Positions 31,544-40,959 of a stretch of 64,000 nt of DNA are shown piece after piece. This DNA is from Candidatus Endomicrobiellum calonymphae (lineage in GTDB: Bacteria; Elusimicrobiota; Endomicrobiia; Endomicrobiales; Endomicrobiaceae): positions 62,001-126,000 of the forward strand of contig JAISYK010000002.1 in NCBI GenBank assembly GCA_031269945.1, given 5' to 3'. The notes under the pieces are model-generated. The model saw nothing but the letters and a program-made list of their open reading frames with translations, made no database searches and was not told the DNA's origin. How positions within the stretch are numbered: position 1 is the first letter of the stretch; every line of letters starts with the position of its first letter. A program made the translations under genes and the position numbers.

Positions 31544-32628
31544 TATGGAAAAGAAGAAAACGAATAAACGAGAAAAGTCTTATTGTGTATATTGCAAATT
31601 GATAAGAAGTATGCCTTAAATTCTAACTACAAGGTGTACTTGAATATGTAAAAATGATGGATTCCATATTTTGAGAGGTATTCTGTAAGGTAATGGTAAT
31701 AAAAAGAGGTAAAAGATCTAATTCAAAACTATTTTGAAGATAGTTCGGGAGGGGTTGTATGTTGTAATACTAGGCTTGTTGCTACAGCTGAAGAGAAAGA
31801 TTAAAAAGCGTATGGTACTTTTTCAGAGTATAATTTTTTGCTGTAAAAAATACTGCAGAATGTTGCAGTAGTTTTAAAGGAGTTTTTGGTGGTATTATGT
31901 TTTGATAGTTCTAGTGAATCATTGTATGAGTTTGCATGTAAAATAAGGAGTCTATCTAAAATTACAAAATGTGAAAATGCAAAGGAAAAGAGGTTAACGC
32001 GGTGTCTTTAGAATATTTTTAATGCATTGTCTGTTGTAAAAAGTGATTATCTTCATTATGCTTGAGAATGAAAAATTAAGGGGAAAGTAAAAATAATTCT
32101 GATGTGTTTTTATAAAAAATAGATTGAAGTGGTAAATAATAGCGATGTTGACTTAGAAAAAGTTGAATTTGCTTCAAATTCGATATAGCAGGAGAAGCTT
32201 AGAATTTTTGAACATGGGATTTCAGAGCATGTAAATGGAGTAGCTATAAAAAAATAATGTTTCAAAAATTGGTACGAACTTTGCAGTTTATAAAGATAAA
32301 TTGCTTATAATTATTGATTTTTACGATAAAAAATTTAAAAGTTTGAGTGTGTTTTGATTTAAATTTTGAACGATCGTTTGCATGCGAATATTTTAGCTTC
32401 AAAGGAAAAGTGTATAAACAATGTATGCATATCTATTCTGATATTGCTAAAAAAACTACTGAACATTGGGATATATAAATTTAAACATCTTTCATTGTGG
32501 TATGATTGGAAATGGAAGTTTTAAAAAAATGTCAAAGTTGAAAAAAGTTTTGATGAACTGATAAACTGAGAGCTTCAGGACATGGAGGAACATATTCTTC
32601 AAGAGTTATTTTATATCGTAGAAATACA

Positions 32629-32657
32629 TTGACAAATTCCAGATCAAATTATAGAAT
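32629..32657 (+). promoter_or_regulatory. sigma70-type promoter for the 32664-33187 gene pair
   Basis: TTGACA, 17 nt, TAGAAT; expected TSS at about 32663-32664. Confidence 0.65.
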
Positions 32658-32663
32658 AGTGCC

Positions 32664-32891
32664 GTGGAGAGTGTCGAGATTTTAGCTTTACAGATTGAAA
32701 AAACAGTAGAAAAATTGAAAAGGCTTAATGATGAAAACTGCAGGCTTAAATTAGAAGTGGAATATTTGAGAAAAGAAAGTGAACGCACAAAAAGGCAAGT
32801 TGGGGAGTATGTGTTGTTAAAAAAAAATACAGAACTTGCTGCTTGTAAAATTGAGAGGATTATAAAGAAAATCGATACCGTGAAGGTTTGA
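32664..32891 (+). CDS. small coiled-coil protein (ZapB/FtsB-like by context)
   Basis: 75 aa heptad-rich ORF next to ZapA-like gene; GTG start with in-frame TAG at 32652. Confidence 0.65.
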   Translation: MESVEILALQIEKTVEKLKRLNDENCRLKLEVEYLRKESERTKRQVGEYVLLKKNTELAACKIERIIKKIDTVKV

Positions 32892-33187
32892 TAACTATGG
32901 TGACAATTCGTGAGAGAATTATGGGAAGAGAAATAGATTTAAAAATAGATAGTATAGATGAGTTGAGTTTTAGCGGAATTGTGAGTTTTGTAAACGATCG
33001 GTGGATGGAAGTAAAAAAGGAAAATATTAATGTTCCCGACACTCAGAAAATATGTGCTTTAACAGCTATAAAAATCGCTACGGAACTGCTTAAATTAAAA
33101 AATTTACAGAAAAGTATTTCTGATAGTTATGAAGAAAAAATAAAAGGATTTATTAGGCAGTTAAACGAAACTAATTATATAGGTTAA
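32888..33187 (+). CDS. zapA: cell division protein ZapA-like
   Basis: TIRERIMGREIDLKIDS...LTAIKIATELLKLKN; position before 5-FCL. Confidence 0.7.
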   Translation: MITMVTIRERIMGREIDLKIDSIDELSFSGIVSFVNDRWMEVKKENINVPDTQKICALTAIKIATELLKLKNLQKSISDSYEEKIKGFIRQLNETNYIG

Positions 33188-34343
33188 AATGTTTTTAAGT
33201 GCATGTTTGTTGTTTTAGTGGTGTTTTAGCGTGTTCGTGTAATTAAGTGTTCTCATAAAAAATGCCAGGTTTAGTGCGGGGTTTGTTACTCTCTGGGTGC
33301 GGGGTATTGATGAGAGATGTCAAAAGATGACAGTGCCGTGTCTTTATTCTTGTATTCCTATATGTTCTCAGGTATTCTGCCTTTTCTGTTTTTTGAAAGT
33401 TTAGAATCTAATGCTAATAAAAATAATCGCTACAAAAAGAGTAGTGAGTGTGTTCTTTGAGGAATACTCTCTCAGACTCAGAATTTTAACGACAGTTCGT
33501 GTGGAATATGGGTATAGTTGATAGAAATGAACTTCTAAAGCATTTAATAGAAAGTGATAATTTATGTTTTGCAATTTTTTTTGTAGGGTGAATGTGATTG
33601 AGACCACCTGGAGCACAAACAAAAGAGTGCGATGGCTAAAAAAAGAATTATCGTTTCAGAGAAAAAGCTTATTTTAAGCGAGTAAATGCGGTGACAGTTG
33701 ACGTAATTGGGTATAAGAAAAATAATAGGATGAAAAGTGTAAGATCAAAAATTGAAACGTTGATAAAAAATTATTCCTATTGTATCAATGCTGAAATTAT
33801 TTAAAGAAATCTAATTTTTAAATTTAGGAATCATTGTCAAAAAAATTTTTTGTGTGTTTTGGATTTGGTTTAAGATGATAGATGAAAGGTTTTGAGGATT
33901 TTAGAGAGTTGAAATTTCGAAAGAAGCAAAAAATATTTAGTATTTGGATGCTTGAAATGATACTGGGAAACTCCTAGATTCTATTGAAACTGGCGTGTTT
34001 CAATAAAAAGTTAAAAAGTTAAATGGTGATGTAAAAAATTGAATTTTTAATTTAAATGAAGCTCAAAAATCGATACAGAAAGGAACGGTTTTTTATGTAG
34101 TCAATCAATCGTTAATCGTTCTGAGGGTGTGCTCGTTGCTGTCGCGTATCTGTGTTTATTAAGCTAACACTGGAGGGCTGTTTGTTCAGATACGATAATT
34201 CGTTTAATGGGAAAGAATTGATTGAGGTATTGAGGTAGGTGTAAATATCCCCCCCCTACCACAATAATTATGAAAAGTATCACATAGTGAGGAATTATTG
34301 GCAAAATTCTGTTGAACTTCGTATGCCGGTAGAGGAAGAGTAT

Positions 34344-34952
34344 ATGAGTGAAGAATTAGTAAACGATTACTTAGAATCGGAAAAAACAAAAGTAAGACGT
34401 AGGTTTTTGAAATTGAGAAATAGAATAAATCCTGTTTTAATAGCGTCTTATAGTGTTGGTATTTTTATGAGAGTTAAAGAACTTTTTATGTATAAAAAAG
34501 CGAAAATTGTAATGTTTTACTTGTCTTGTGGTTCTGAGGTTTTTACTGATTTTATGATAAATTGGGCATTTGGTGAGAGAAAAACAATTGTTGTTCCTGC
34601 AATAAGAACTTCTAAAAATATAAAAATGTACGCTGTGAAAATTTACGAGCTTGATGACGCTTGTCGGTTAGTCCACGGAATCAGGCAACCTAAAATAAAT
34701 TTTAAAAATGTTATAAAAAAAAATGATATAGACCTGTTCTTTGTTCCTGCTGTTGCTTTTAACGTGAATGGATATAGAACTGGCTATGGCAAAGGCTGCT
34801 ACGATAGGTGGCTTAAAAATGTGCCTTTTGAAAAGACTATAGGACTTGCTTACGATTTTCAAGTTACAGATAAAGTTCCAGTAGATAAATATGATATTCC
34901 AGTGAGTGTTATTGTTACTGAGAAGAGACTTATTCGAGTTTTGAAAAATTAA
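34344..34952 (+). CDS. 5-formyltetrahydrofolate cyclo-ligase family
   Basis: [39 protein letters not shown]; start assigned to ATG after GAGGAAG. Confidence 0.93.
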   Translation: MSEELVNDYLESEKTKVRRRFLKLRNRINPVLIASYSVGIFMRVKELFMYKKAKIVMFYLSCGSEVFTDFMINWAFGERKTIVVPAIRTSKNIKMYAVKIYELDDACRLVHGIRQPKINFKNVIKKNDIDLFFVPAVAFNVNGYRTGYGKGCYDRWLKNVPFEKTIGLAYDFQVTDKVPVDKYDIPVSVIVTEKRLIRVLKN

Positions 34953-34962
34953 GGAGCGAAGG

Positions 34963-36519
34963 ATGGTAAACGGAATAGTGATTGTTATGACCGTTTTTAT
35001 AGCTTTGATTATTGGGTACGTTTTACGATTCACTTACGCTAAATTAAGTGCTAAATCAGTAGAACAGATTTCAGAGAGGATTATAAAAGAAGCTAAGCTA
35101 ATAGCGGATACAAAATCAAAAGAGATTCTTTTAGAGGCGAAATTAATAGTTGACAAGGAAAGAAAAGAATTCGAACAAGAAATAAAAGATAAAAGGCGGT
35201 CTATTCAAAATACAGAAAACCGGTTGGATCAACGTGAAGAAAATTTAGATCGTAAAACTGAGGCAGCTGATAGGAGAGAAAGAGAGTTGGAGATAAAAGT
35301 AAAGAATTTTTTTTCAAAAGAACAATTGCTTTCTACAAGATTTTTGGAAATTGATAAAATAAAAGAGGAACAAAAAAAAAGTCTTGAAAAAATTTCAAAA
35401 ATGACAAGGGAGGAAGCGAAGAAAATTCTTATAGATGAAATGGAGAATGAAGCAAAACAAAATGCAGCTGTACTATTACAAAAACTTGAACAAGAAACAC
35501 GTGAAAGTGCTGATAAAAAGTCTAAAGAAATTCTTTCTATTGCAATACAGCGAATTGCTGCAGATCATACGTCAGATATTACTACATCAACTGTTCAAAT
35601 TCCAAATGACGAAATAAAGGGGAGAGTTATAGGAAGGGAAGGTAGAAATATAAGGGCTTTTGAGCATGTTACGGGTGTTGATTTGATAGTTGATGATACT
35701 CCAGAAGCAATTACTATTTCGGCTTTTGATGGTGCAAGAAGGCAAATAGCAAAAATTGCTTTAGAAAGGTTAATTGCTGATGGTAGGATACATCCTGCAA
35801 GAATTGAGGAAGTTGTTGATAAAATAAAAAAAGAAGTGAATCAAAATATTAAAGAAACTGGGGAACAAGCTGCAATAGATGCTGGTGTTCCTGGACTTCA
35901 TCCTGAGGTTATCAAGCTGCTTGGAAAATTGAAATATAGGACTTCGTATGGGCAAAATCAGCTTCAGCACACGTTGGAAGTTGTATGGCTTGCAGGGGCT
36001 ATAGCTGGTGAGTTAGGTCTAGATATAATGTTTTGTAAAAAAGCAGCGTTACTACACGATATAGGCAAGGCTGTTGATCATGAAGTTGAAGGTACCCATC
36101 ATCAGATTTCGGCTGATATAGCTAGGAAATGTGGTGAATCTGCGAAGATGGTGAATGCAATTTTGTCACATCATGAAGGTTTTGAGGCTCCAATAAGCCC
36201 CGAAGCTTTTATTATAGCTGCTGCAGATATAATTTCAGCGGCAAGACCAGGTGCAAGGAGGGAATCAGTAGAGCATTATCTCAAGCGCCTAGAAAAGCTT
36301 GAAAAAATTGCTAAAAATTTCAAAGGTGTTTCAATGGCTTACGCAATACAAGCTGGAAGAGAAGTTAGGATACTTGTAGAATCCGGATATGTTGATGATA
36401 AACAGGTGCAGCTTTTAGCGTATGATATAGCTAAAAAAGTAGAGCAGGAACTGGAATATCCCGGGCAAATTAAAATTACTGTAATTCGCGAAACTAGAGC
36501 ACAGGCTTTGGCTAAATGA
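34963..36519 (+). CDS. rny: ribonuclease Y
   Basis: N-terminal TM plus coiled coil, KH domain [30 protein letters not shown] domain [21 protein letters not shown]. Confidence 0.97.
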   Translation: MVNGIVIVMTVFIALIIGYVLRFTYAKLSAKSVEQISERIIKEAKLIADTKSKEILLEAKLIVDKERKEFEQEIKDKRRSIQNTENRLDQREENLDRKTEAADRRERELEIKVKNFFSKEQLLSTRFLEIDKIKEEQKKSLEKISKMTREEAKKILIDEMENEAKQNAAVLLQKLEQETRESADKKSKEILSIAIQRIAADHTSDITTSTVQIPNDEIKGRVIGREGRNIRAFEHVTGVDLIVDDTPEAITISAFDGARRQIAKIALERLIADGRIHPARIEEVVDKIKKEVNQNIKETGEQAAIDAGVPGLHPEVIKLLGKLKYRTSYGQNQLQHTLEVVWLAGAIAGELGLDIMFCKKAALLHDIGKAVDHEVEGTHHQISADIARKCGESAKMVNAILSHHEGFEAPISPEAFIIAAADIISAARPGARRESVEHYLKRLEKLEKIAKNFKGVSMAYAIQAGREVRILVESGYVDDKQVQLLAYDIAKKVEQELEYPGQIKITVIRETRAQALAK

Positions 36520-36739
36520 ACTTAAATTATAAACTAATACAAGAAATTGACTGTGGAGTGTGAGAGTGTATTTGTTTTTTTTTGTAATTTTTGCTGCTTT
36601 GTCTCTACATGAAAGTAATGGGATGTGCAAATGTCGAGATATGTAAAATTTAGTTTTAAAAGCGATAAGTATATAGCAAGAGTACATTTTATATGTACAC
36701 TTGTTACACGTGCAAATAATGAGGTAAAGATCGTTATCT

Positions 36740-37540
36740 AGAGTTCTTGTTATATTGTATGGATAAATTGTAGTGGTGTAGTTTCTAATTTTAAATTCAT
36801 TAATCTGGTCATGTATATTTTTCAGTATTATGGGTGCGGATCGAATTCAGAAATAAAAGTAGTAGTGTTTAAGAATACAGATATTAGCTTATTTTTATAC
36901 TACATAGGAAGACGAAATAAAAGTTTTAATTTGCGATAAGCTAAATTCTTACGTATTAGCGTGTCGGTTATTGTCATATTGTCGTAAGTTATATGAAGCA
37001 GTGTGTCAGAGGTAGTTTTGTGAATTAGATGAGAAATTAAAAATAAATTGAAAATAAAAAGGGTATTTTTAGTAAGAGTTTTAAGAAAGTCTATACCACC
37101 AACTATTGTTAGTAAAATGGGAATTATTGTTTCTAAGGATGGTTGTTGCTGCTCTGTTTTAATGTTTTAAAAATAAGTAATTGATAATTTTAATATAAGT
37201 GTGGAAGTATCCAGTAATAGTTTAGGAGGAAGAAGTTGAAAATGAGATTTGAAAGGGAGTAAGATATTTGGACTCCCATTACAAAAATTTTGGTAAATCT
37301 TTGTCAGAATCTGCGGCAGATGAGATGGTTTTGATTGGAAAGAATAGTATAAAATTTTTACAAAAATCTTTTAATAGTATAGTAAGTTATATATTGAATT
37401 TTTATATTAAGAAATTTTATAGATTTGCGACATCAGAGGTGTTGACTAACCAATATTATTATATATATGAAGATAAAGTATCTCATTTAAGAGAGTTAAG
37501 TGTTAATTTTTTTGAAGGTATTGATGAAGTAATTAAATAA
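36740..37540 (+). pseudogene. xseA: exonuclease VII large subunit, decayed
   Basis: Successive broken frames match XseA in order: VSNFK..SGHVYFS..EIKVVVFKNTD, ELDEKLK, RKSIPPTIVSKMGIIVSKDG, NISVEVSSNSLGGRS, SLSESAADEMVLIGKNSIKFLQ...(ORF 37268-37540). Confidence 0.75.
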
Positions 37541-37743
37541 AAATTTGATAGATCGAAAGATGTTTGCCACAAATTTGGTATTTTGATACATACACATTGT
37601 TTATTCCAAAAAAATTTTAAATTTGTAATCACGATCACAATAAAATTATTAAAAAGTGTTAGCGTTGACGATGATGTTAAAATAAAATTTGTTTTAGATG
37701 AATTTAAGCGTTGCGGTTAAAGTTTGTGAGTAGGGAACAAATA

Positions 37744-37904
37744 GGTTTTGAAAAAGTTTTAGAGAAACTCTAGGTAATGGTTTCTGAAATGAAAAAATCT
37801 GGTCTCGATTAGATAAAGATTTGGATTTGTTTGCGAAAAAGAGTAAAATTGCTAAATTATGCTCAGAAAAGTTGAATAAGACAAAGAAAAAATTGAAATT
37901 ATAA
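37744..37904 (+). pseudogene. xseB: exonuclease VII small subunit, decayed
   Basis: GFEKVLEKL*VMVSEMKKSGLD* then, after a frameshift, LDLFAKKSKIAKLCSEKLNKTKKKLKL* matches XseB helices; precedes ispA. Confidence 0.8.
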
Positions 37905-37928
37905 CTCTTTCTGAGGTGATAGAATCTT

Positions 37929-38840
37929 TTGAGGAACAAGATTTTGAGAAAAAATGTCGAATTTATGGAATATTTATCTAAAAGAATTGAATATGTAAAT
38001 TTGATGTTGAAGAAAGTTTTACCTAATGACAATTCTATTATTTCGAAAAGTATGCGTTACAGTGTTTTGTCTGGCGGAAAAAGATTGCGACCTATATTTG
38101 TTATCTTAGCGGCTGAGTTTTTTGGGGCGAATGTGAGAGATGTGATTCACGCAGCTTGTGCTGTTGAATATATGCATACTTATTCTTTAGTTCATGATGA
38201 CTTGCCTGCCATGGATAATGATGATTTACGTAGAGGGGTTCTTGCAAATCATAAGAAATTTGGAGAAGCTTCTGCTATCTTATGCGGAGATGCATTGCTT
38301 ACGGAATCTTTTAATCTTATAACAAAATCGAAGAGTAGTGAAAAAAATATAAATGAGGCTATAAGAATTCTTGCAGATTATGGTGGTTATAAGTGTATGA
38401 TTGCAGGACAAGCTGAGGATACTATTCAAACTGAGTTATTGAATAGAGATAATAAAATTTTATTTAAAGAAAAGTTAATGTTGATTTATATTAAAAAAAC
38501 AGCGGCATTAATAATTGCAAGTTTAAAAATAGGTGCGATTTTAGCAAATGCAAATAAGAAAATCTTGAAAATATTTGAAAATTATGGAAGAAATATAGGT
38601 ATAGCTTTTCAAATAACTGATGATATTTTAGATTTGTATGCCGATAAAAAGTTACTGTGTGAAAAAGGCAGTGATATAAAAAATAATAAGCTTACAATTC
38701 TTTCTTTATACACTAAGCATGAAGCTGAGGAAAAAGTGAAAAAATATATAAAAAAAGCGAAAAGAGCAGTAGTATCACTTGGAGATAAGTCTGAAATATT
38801 TATTGAATTGGCAGATTACATAACAAATAGAACATATTAA
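37929..38840 (+). CDS. ispA: (2E,6E)-farnesyl diphosphate/polyprenyl synthase
   Basis: SGGKRLRPIFVILAAE, LVHDDLPAMDNDDLRRG, FQITDDILDLY. Confidence 0.93.
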   Translation: MRNKILRKNVEFMEYLSKRIEYVNLMLKKVLPNDNSIISKSMRYSVLSGGKRLRPIFVILAAEFFGANVRDVIHAACAVEYMHTYSLVHDDLPAMDNDDLRRGVLANHKKFGEASAILCGDALLTESFNLITKSKSSEKNINEAIRILADYGGYKCMIAGQAEDTIQTELLNRDNKILFKEKLMLIYIKKTAALIIASLKIGAILANANKKILKIFENYGRNIGIAFQITDDILDLYADKKLLCEKGSDIKNNKLTILSLYTKHEAEEKVKKYIKKAKRAVVSLGDKSEIFIELADYITNRTY

Positions 38841-38941
38841 CGATAGCATTTATAGTGTGTTGATTAAATATTTGAAGGATTTATTTTGAGAACGAACGTA
38901 AAAAATTTGTTGGATTATTTGTCAATAAGAGGTATCGGCCA

Positions 38942-40792
38942 GTGAAGATCTTGGATAGTGTGAATAATCCTCAGGATTTGAAGAAATTAAATAAAGAAGC
39001 TTTGATTGATCTTGCAAAAGATATACGAAAGGAAATAGTAAATACTATCTCAAAAAATGGGGGGCATTTAGCTTCCAGTTTAGGTGCTGTTGATTTAACT
39101 ATTTCAATTCACTATGTATTCAATTCTCCTCATGATAAAATAATATGGGATGTAGGACATCAATCTTATGCACACAAAATTATTACAGAAAGGAAGAGCA
39201 AATTTAGCACGATAAGGATACATGGCGGATTGAGTGGATTCCCTAAGATGTCAGAGTCAAAATATGACGCTTTTGGGGGAGGGCACTCATCGACTTCAAT
39301 TTCTGCTGCATTAGGATTTGCTGTTGCGAGAGATTTAAGAAATGAAAATTATAAAGTAGTAGCCATTATTGGCGATGGCTCTATGACGGGTGGTCTCGCT
39401 TTTGAGGGTTTGCAAAATGCTGGTCATTTGAAGAAAGATATGATTGTTATATTAAATGACAATGAAATGTTTATATCTCAAAAAGTTGGCGCTATTGCTG
39501 GATACTTTGCAAGACTTTTAACTGCTGGTATGGCAAGGAGATTCGAAAGAAAAGTCATGAAGACTGTGAGCAGATTTTATGGGTTAGGTTCGTCGTTTGG
39601 TAAATTTATGAAAAGAGTGAAAGTTATGCTTTTTCCTGGCATGCTTTTTGAAGAAATGGGATTTACGTACGTAGGCCCTGTTCAAGGTCATGATATAAAT
39701 AGTCTTACTACAATTCTTGAAAATCTTAAAAGTATGAGTGGTCCAGTGCTGTTACACGTGATTACAAAAAAGGGTAAAGGTTATTATCCTGCGGAAGAAA
39801 ATCCCATAAAATTTCACGGAATTGGAAAATTTAATGTTGAAACTGGTAAGAGGGGAAAAGGTGAAGTTGTTACTACTTATACGAAAGTTTTTTCTGATAC
39901 TCTTGTGAATTTAGCTCAATTTGACAACAAGATAGTTGCAATAACGGCAGCCATGCCTGAGGGGACTGGTCTTGATAAGTTCGCAAAAAAATTTCCCAAT
40001 AGGTACTTTGATGTTGGTATTGCTGAGGGACATGCCGTTACGTTTGCAGCAGCAATGGCTGCAGCTGGTATGCACCCAGTATGTGCAATATATTCTACAT
40101 TCATGCAAAGGGCGATTGATAATATTATACATGATGTTGCTTTACAAAATCTTCCAGTTGTTTTTGCTTTGGATAGGGCCGGACTTGTTGGAGAAGATGG
40201 CGATACACATCATGGGTCGTTTGATTTATCCTACTTAAATTATATTCCGAATATTGTCATTATGGCTCCATCCGATGAAAATGAATTGCAACATATGATT
40301 AAAACGGCCCTGGATTCAAATAAACCGTGTATAATAAGGTATCCAAAAGGCAATGGTGTCGTCGGTACTACATTGGACAAAATACTTTGTACGTTGCGAA
40401 TAGGAGTAGCTAAAGTTTTAAGATATGGTATTGATATTTGTTTTCTTGCTATTGGTAATCACGTTAAAACATGTTTAAAAGCTGCAGATTTGCTTATGGA
40501 GATTGGGATAAACGTTTCTGTTGTTGATATGAGATTTTTAAAGCCTCTTGATATTAATACTATAAGAAAAGAAATTCTTATTAGAACAAAAAAAATTATC
40601 ACTATTGAAGAAAATACTTTAATAGGAGGATTTGGAGAACGTATAAAATCGTTTTTATGTAATGAAGGGATTATTGTTAAATGTATTGGTCTTCCAGATA
40701 AATTTATAGAGCATGGAGATTTGATTGAGTTAAGAAAGAAATATGGGTTTACTCCACAAAATTTGGTAAAAGAAACGCTAAAAATACTTTAA
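38942..40792 (+). CDS. dxs: 1-deoxy-D-xylulose-5-phosphate synthase
   Basis: IIWDVGHQSYAHKIITERKSKF, GDGSMTGGLAFEGLQNAG, DRAGLVGEDGDTHHGSFDLSYL. Confidence 0.97.
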   Translation: MKILDSVNNPQDLKKLNKEALIDLAKDIRKEIVNTISKNGGHLASSLGAVDLTISIHYVFNSPHDKIIWDVGHQSYAHKIITERKSKFSTIRIHGGLSGFPKMSESKYDAFGGGHSSTSISAALGFAVARDLRNENYKVVAIIGDGSMTGGLAFEGLQNAGHLKKDMIVILNDNEMFISQKVGAIAGYFARLLTAGMARRFERKVMKTVSRFYGLGSSFGKFMKRVKVMLFPGMLFEEMGFTYVGPVQGHDINSLTTILENLKSMSGPVLLHVITKKGKGYYPAEENPIKFHGIGKFNVETGKRGKGEVVTTYTKVFSDTLVNLAQFDNKIVAITAAMPEGTGLDKFAKKFPNRYFDVGIAEGHAVTFAAAMAAAGMHPVCAIYSTFMQRAIDNIIHDVALQNLPVVFALDRAGLVGEDGDTHHGSFDLSYLNYIPNIVIMAPSDENELQHMIKTALDSNKPCIIRYPKGNGVVGTTLDKILCTLRIGVAKVLRYGIDICFLAIGNHVKTCLKAADLLMEIGINVSVVDMRFLKPLDINTIRKEILIRTKKIITIEENTLIGGFGERIKSFLCNEGIIVKCIGLPDKFIEHGDLIELRKKYGFTPQNLVKETLKIL

Positions 40793-40959
40793 CTCTAATT
40801 TACCAATTCTAGACGTTCATTGATAATAAATATGATAGTTTTGTCTATTATTGGGATGATGTTTTTTCGTAAAAATGGAATGTGCGTGTAAGCGGTATGG
40901 AAATTTGAAATTAAGTTTTAAGAATTTTGAAAGTGTATTTTTGATTGAGGTAATGAATA

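Noticed and set aside
34200-34343. Extended N-terminus of the 5-FCL ORF from 34287
   Set aside because: An ATG at 34344 with a GAGGAAG SD fits the family start better.
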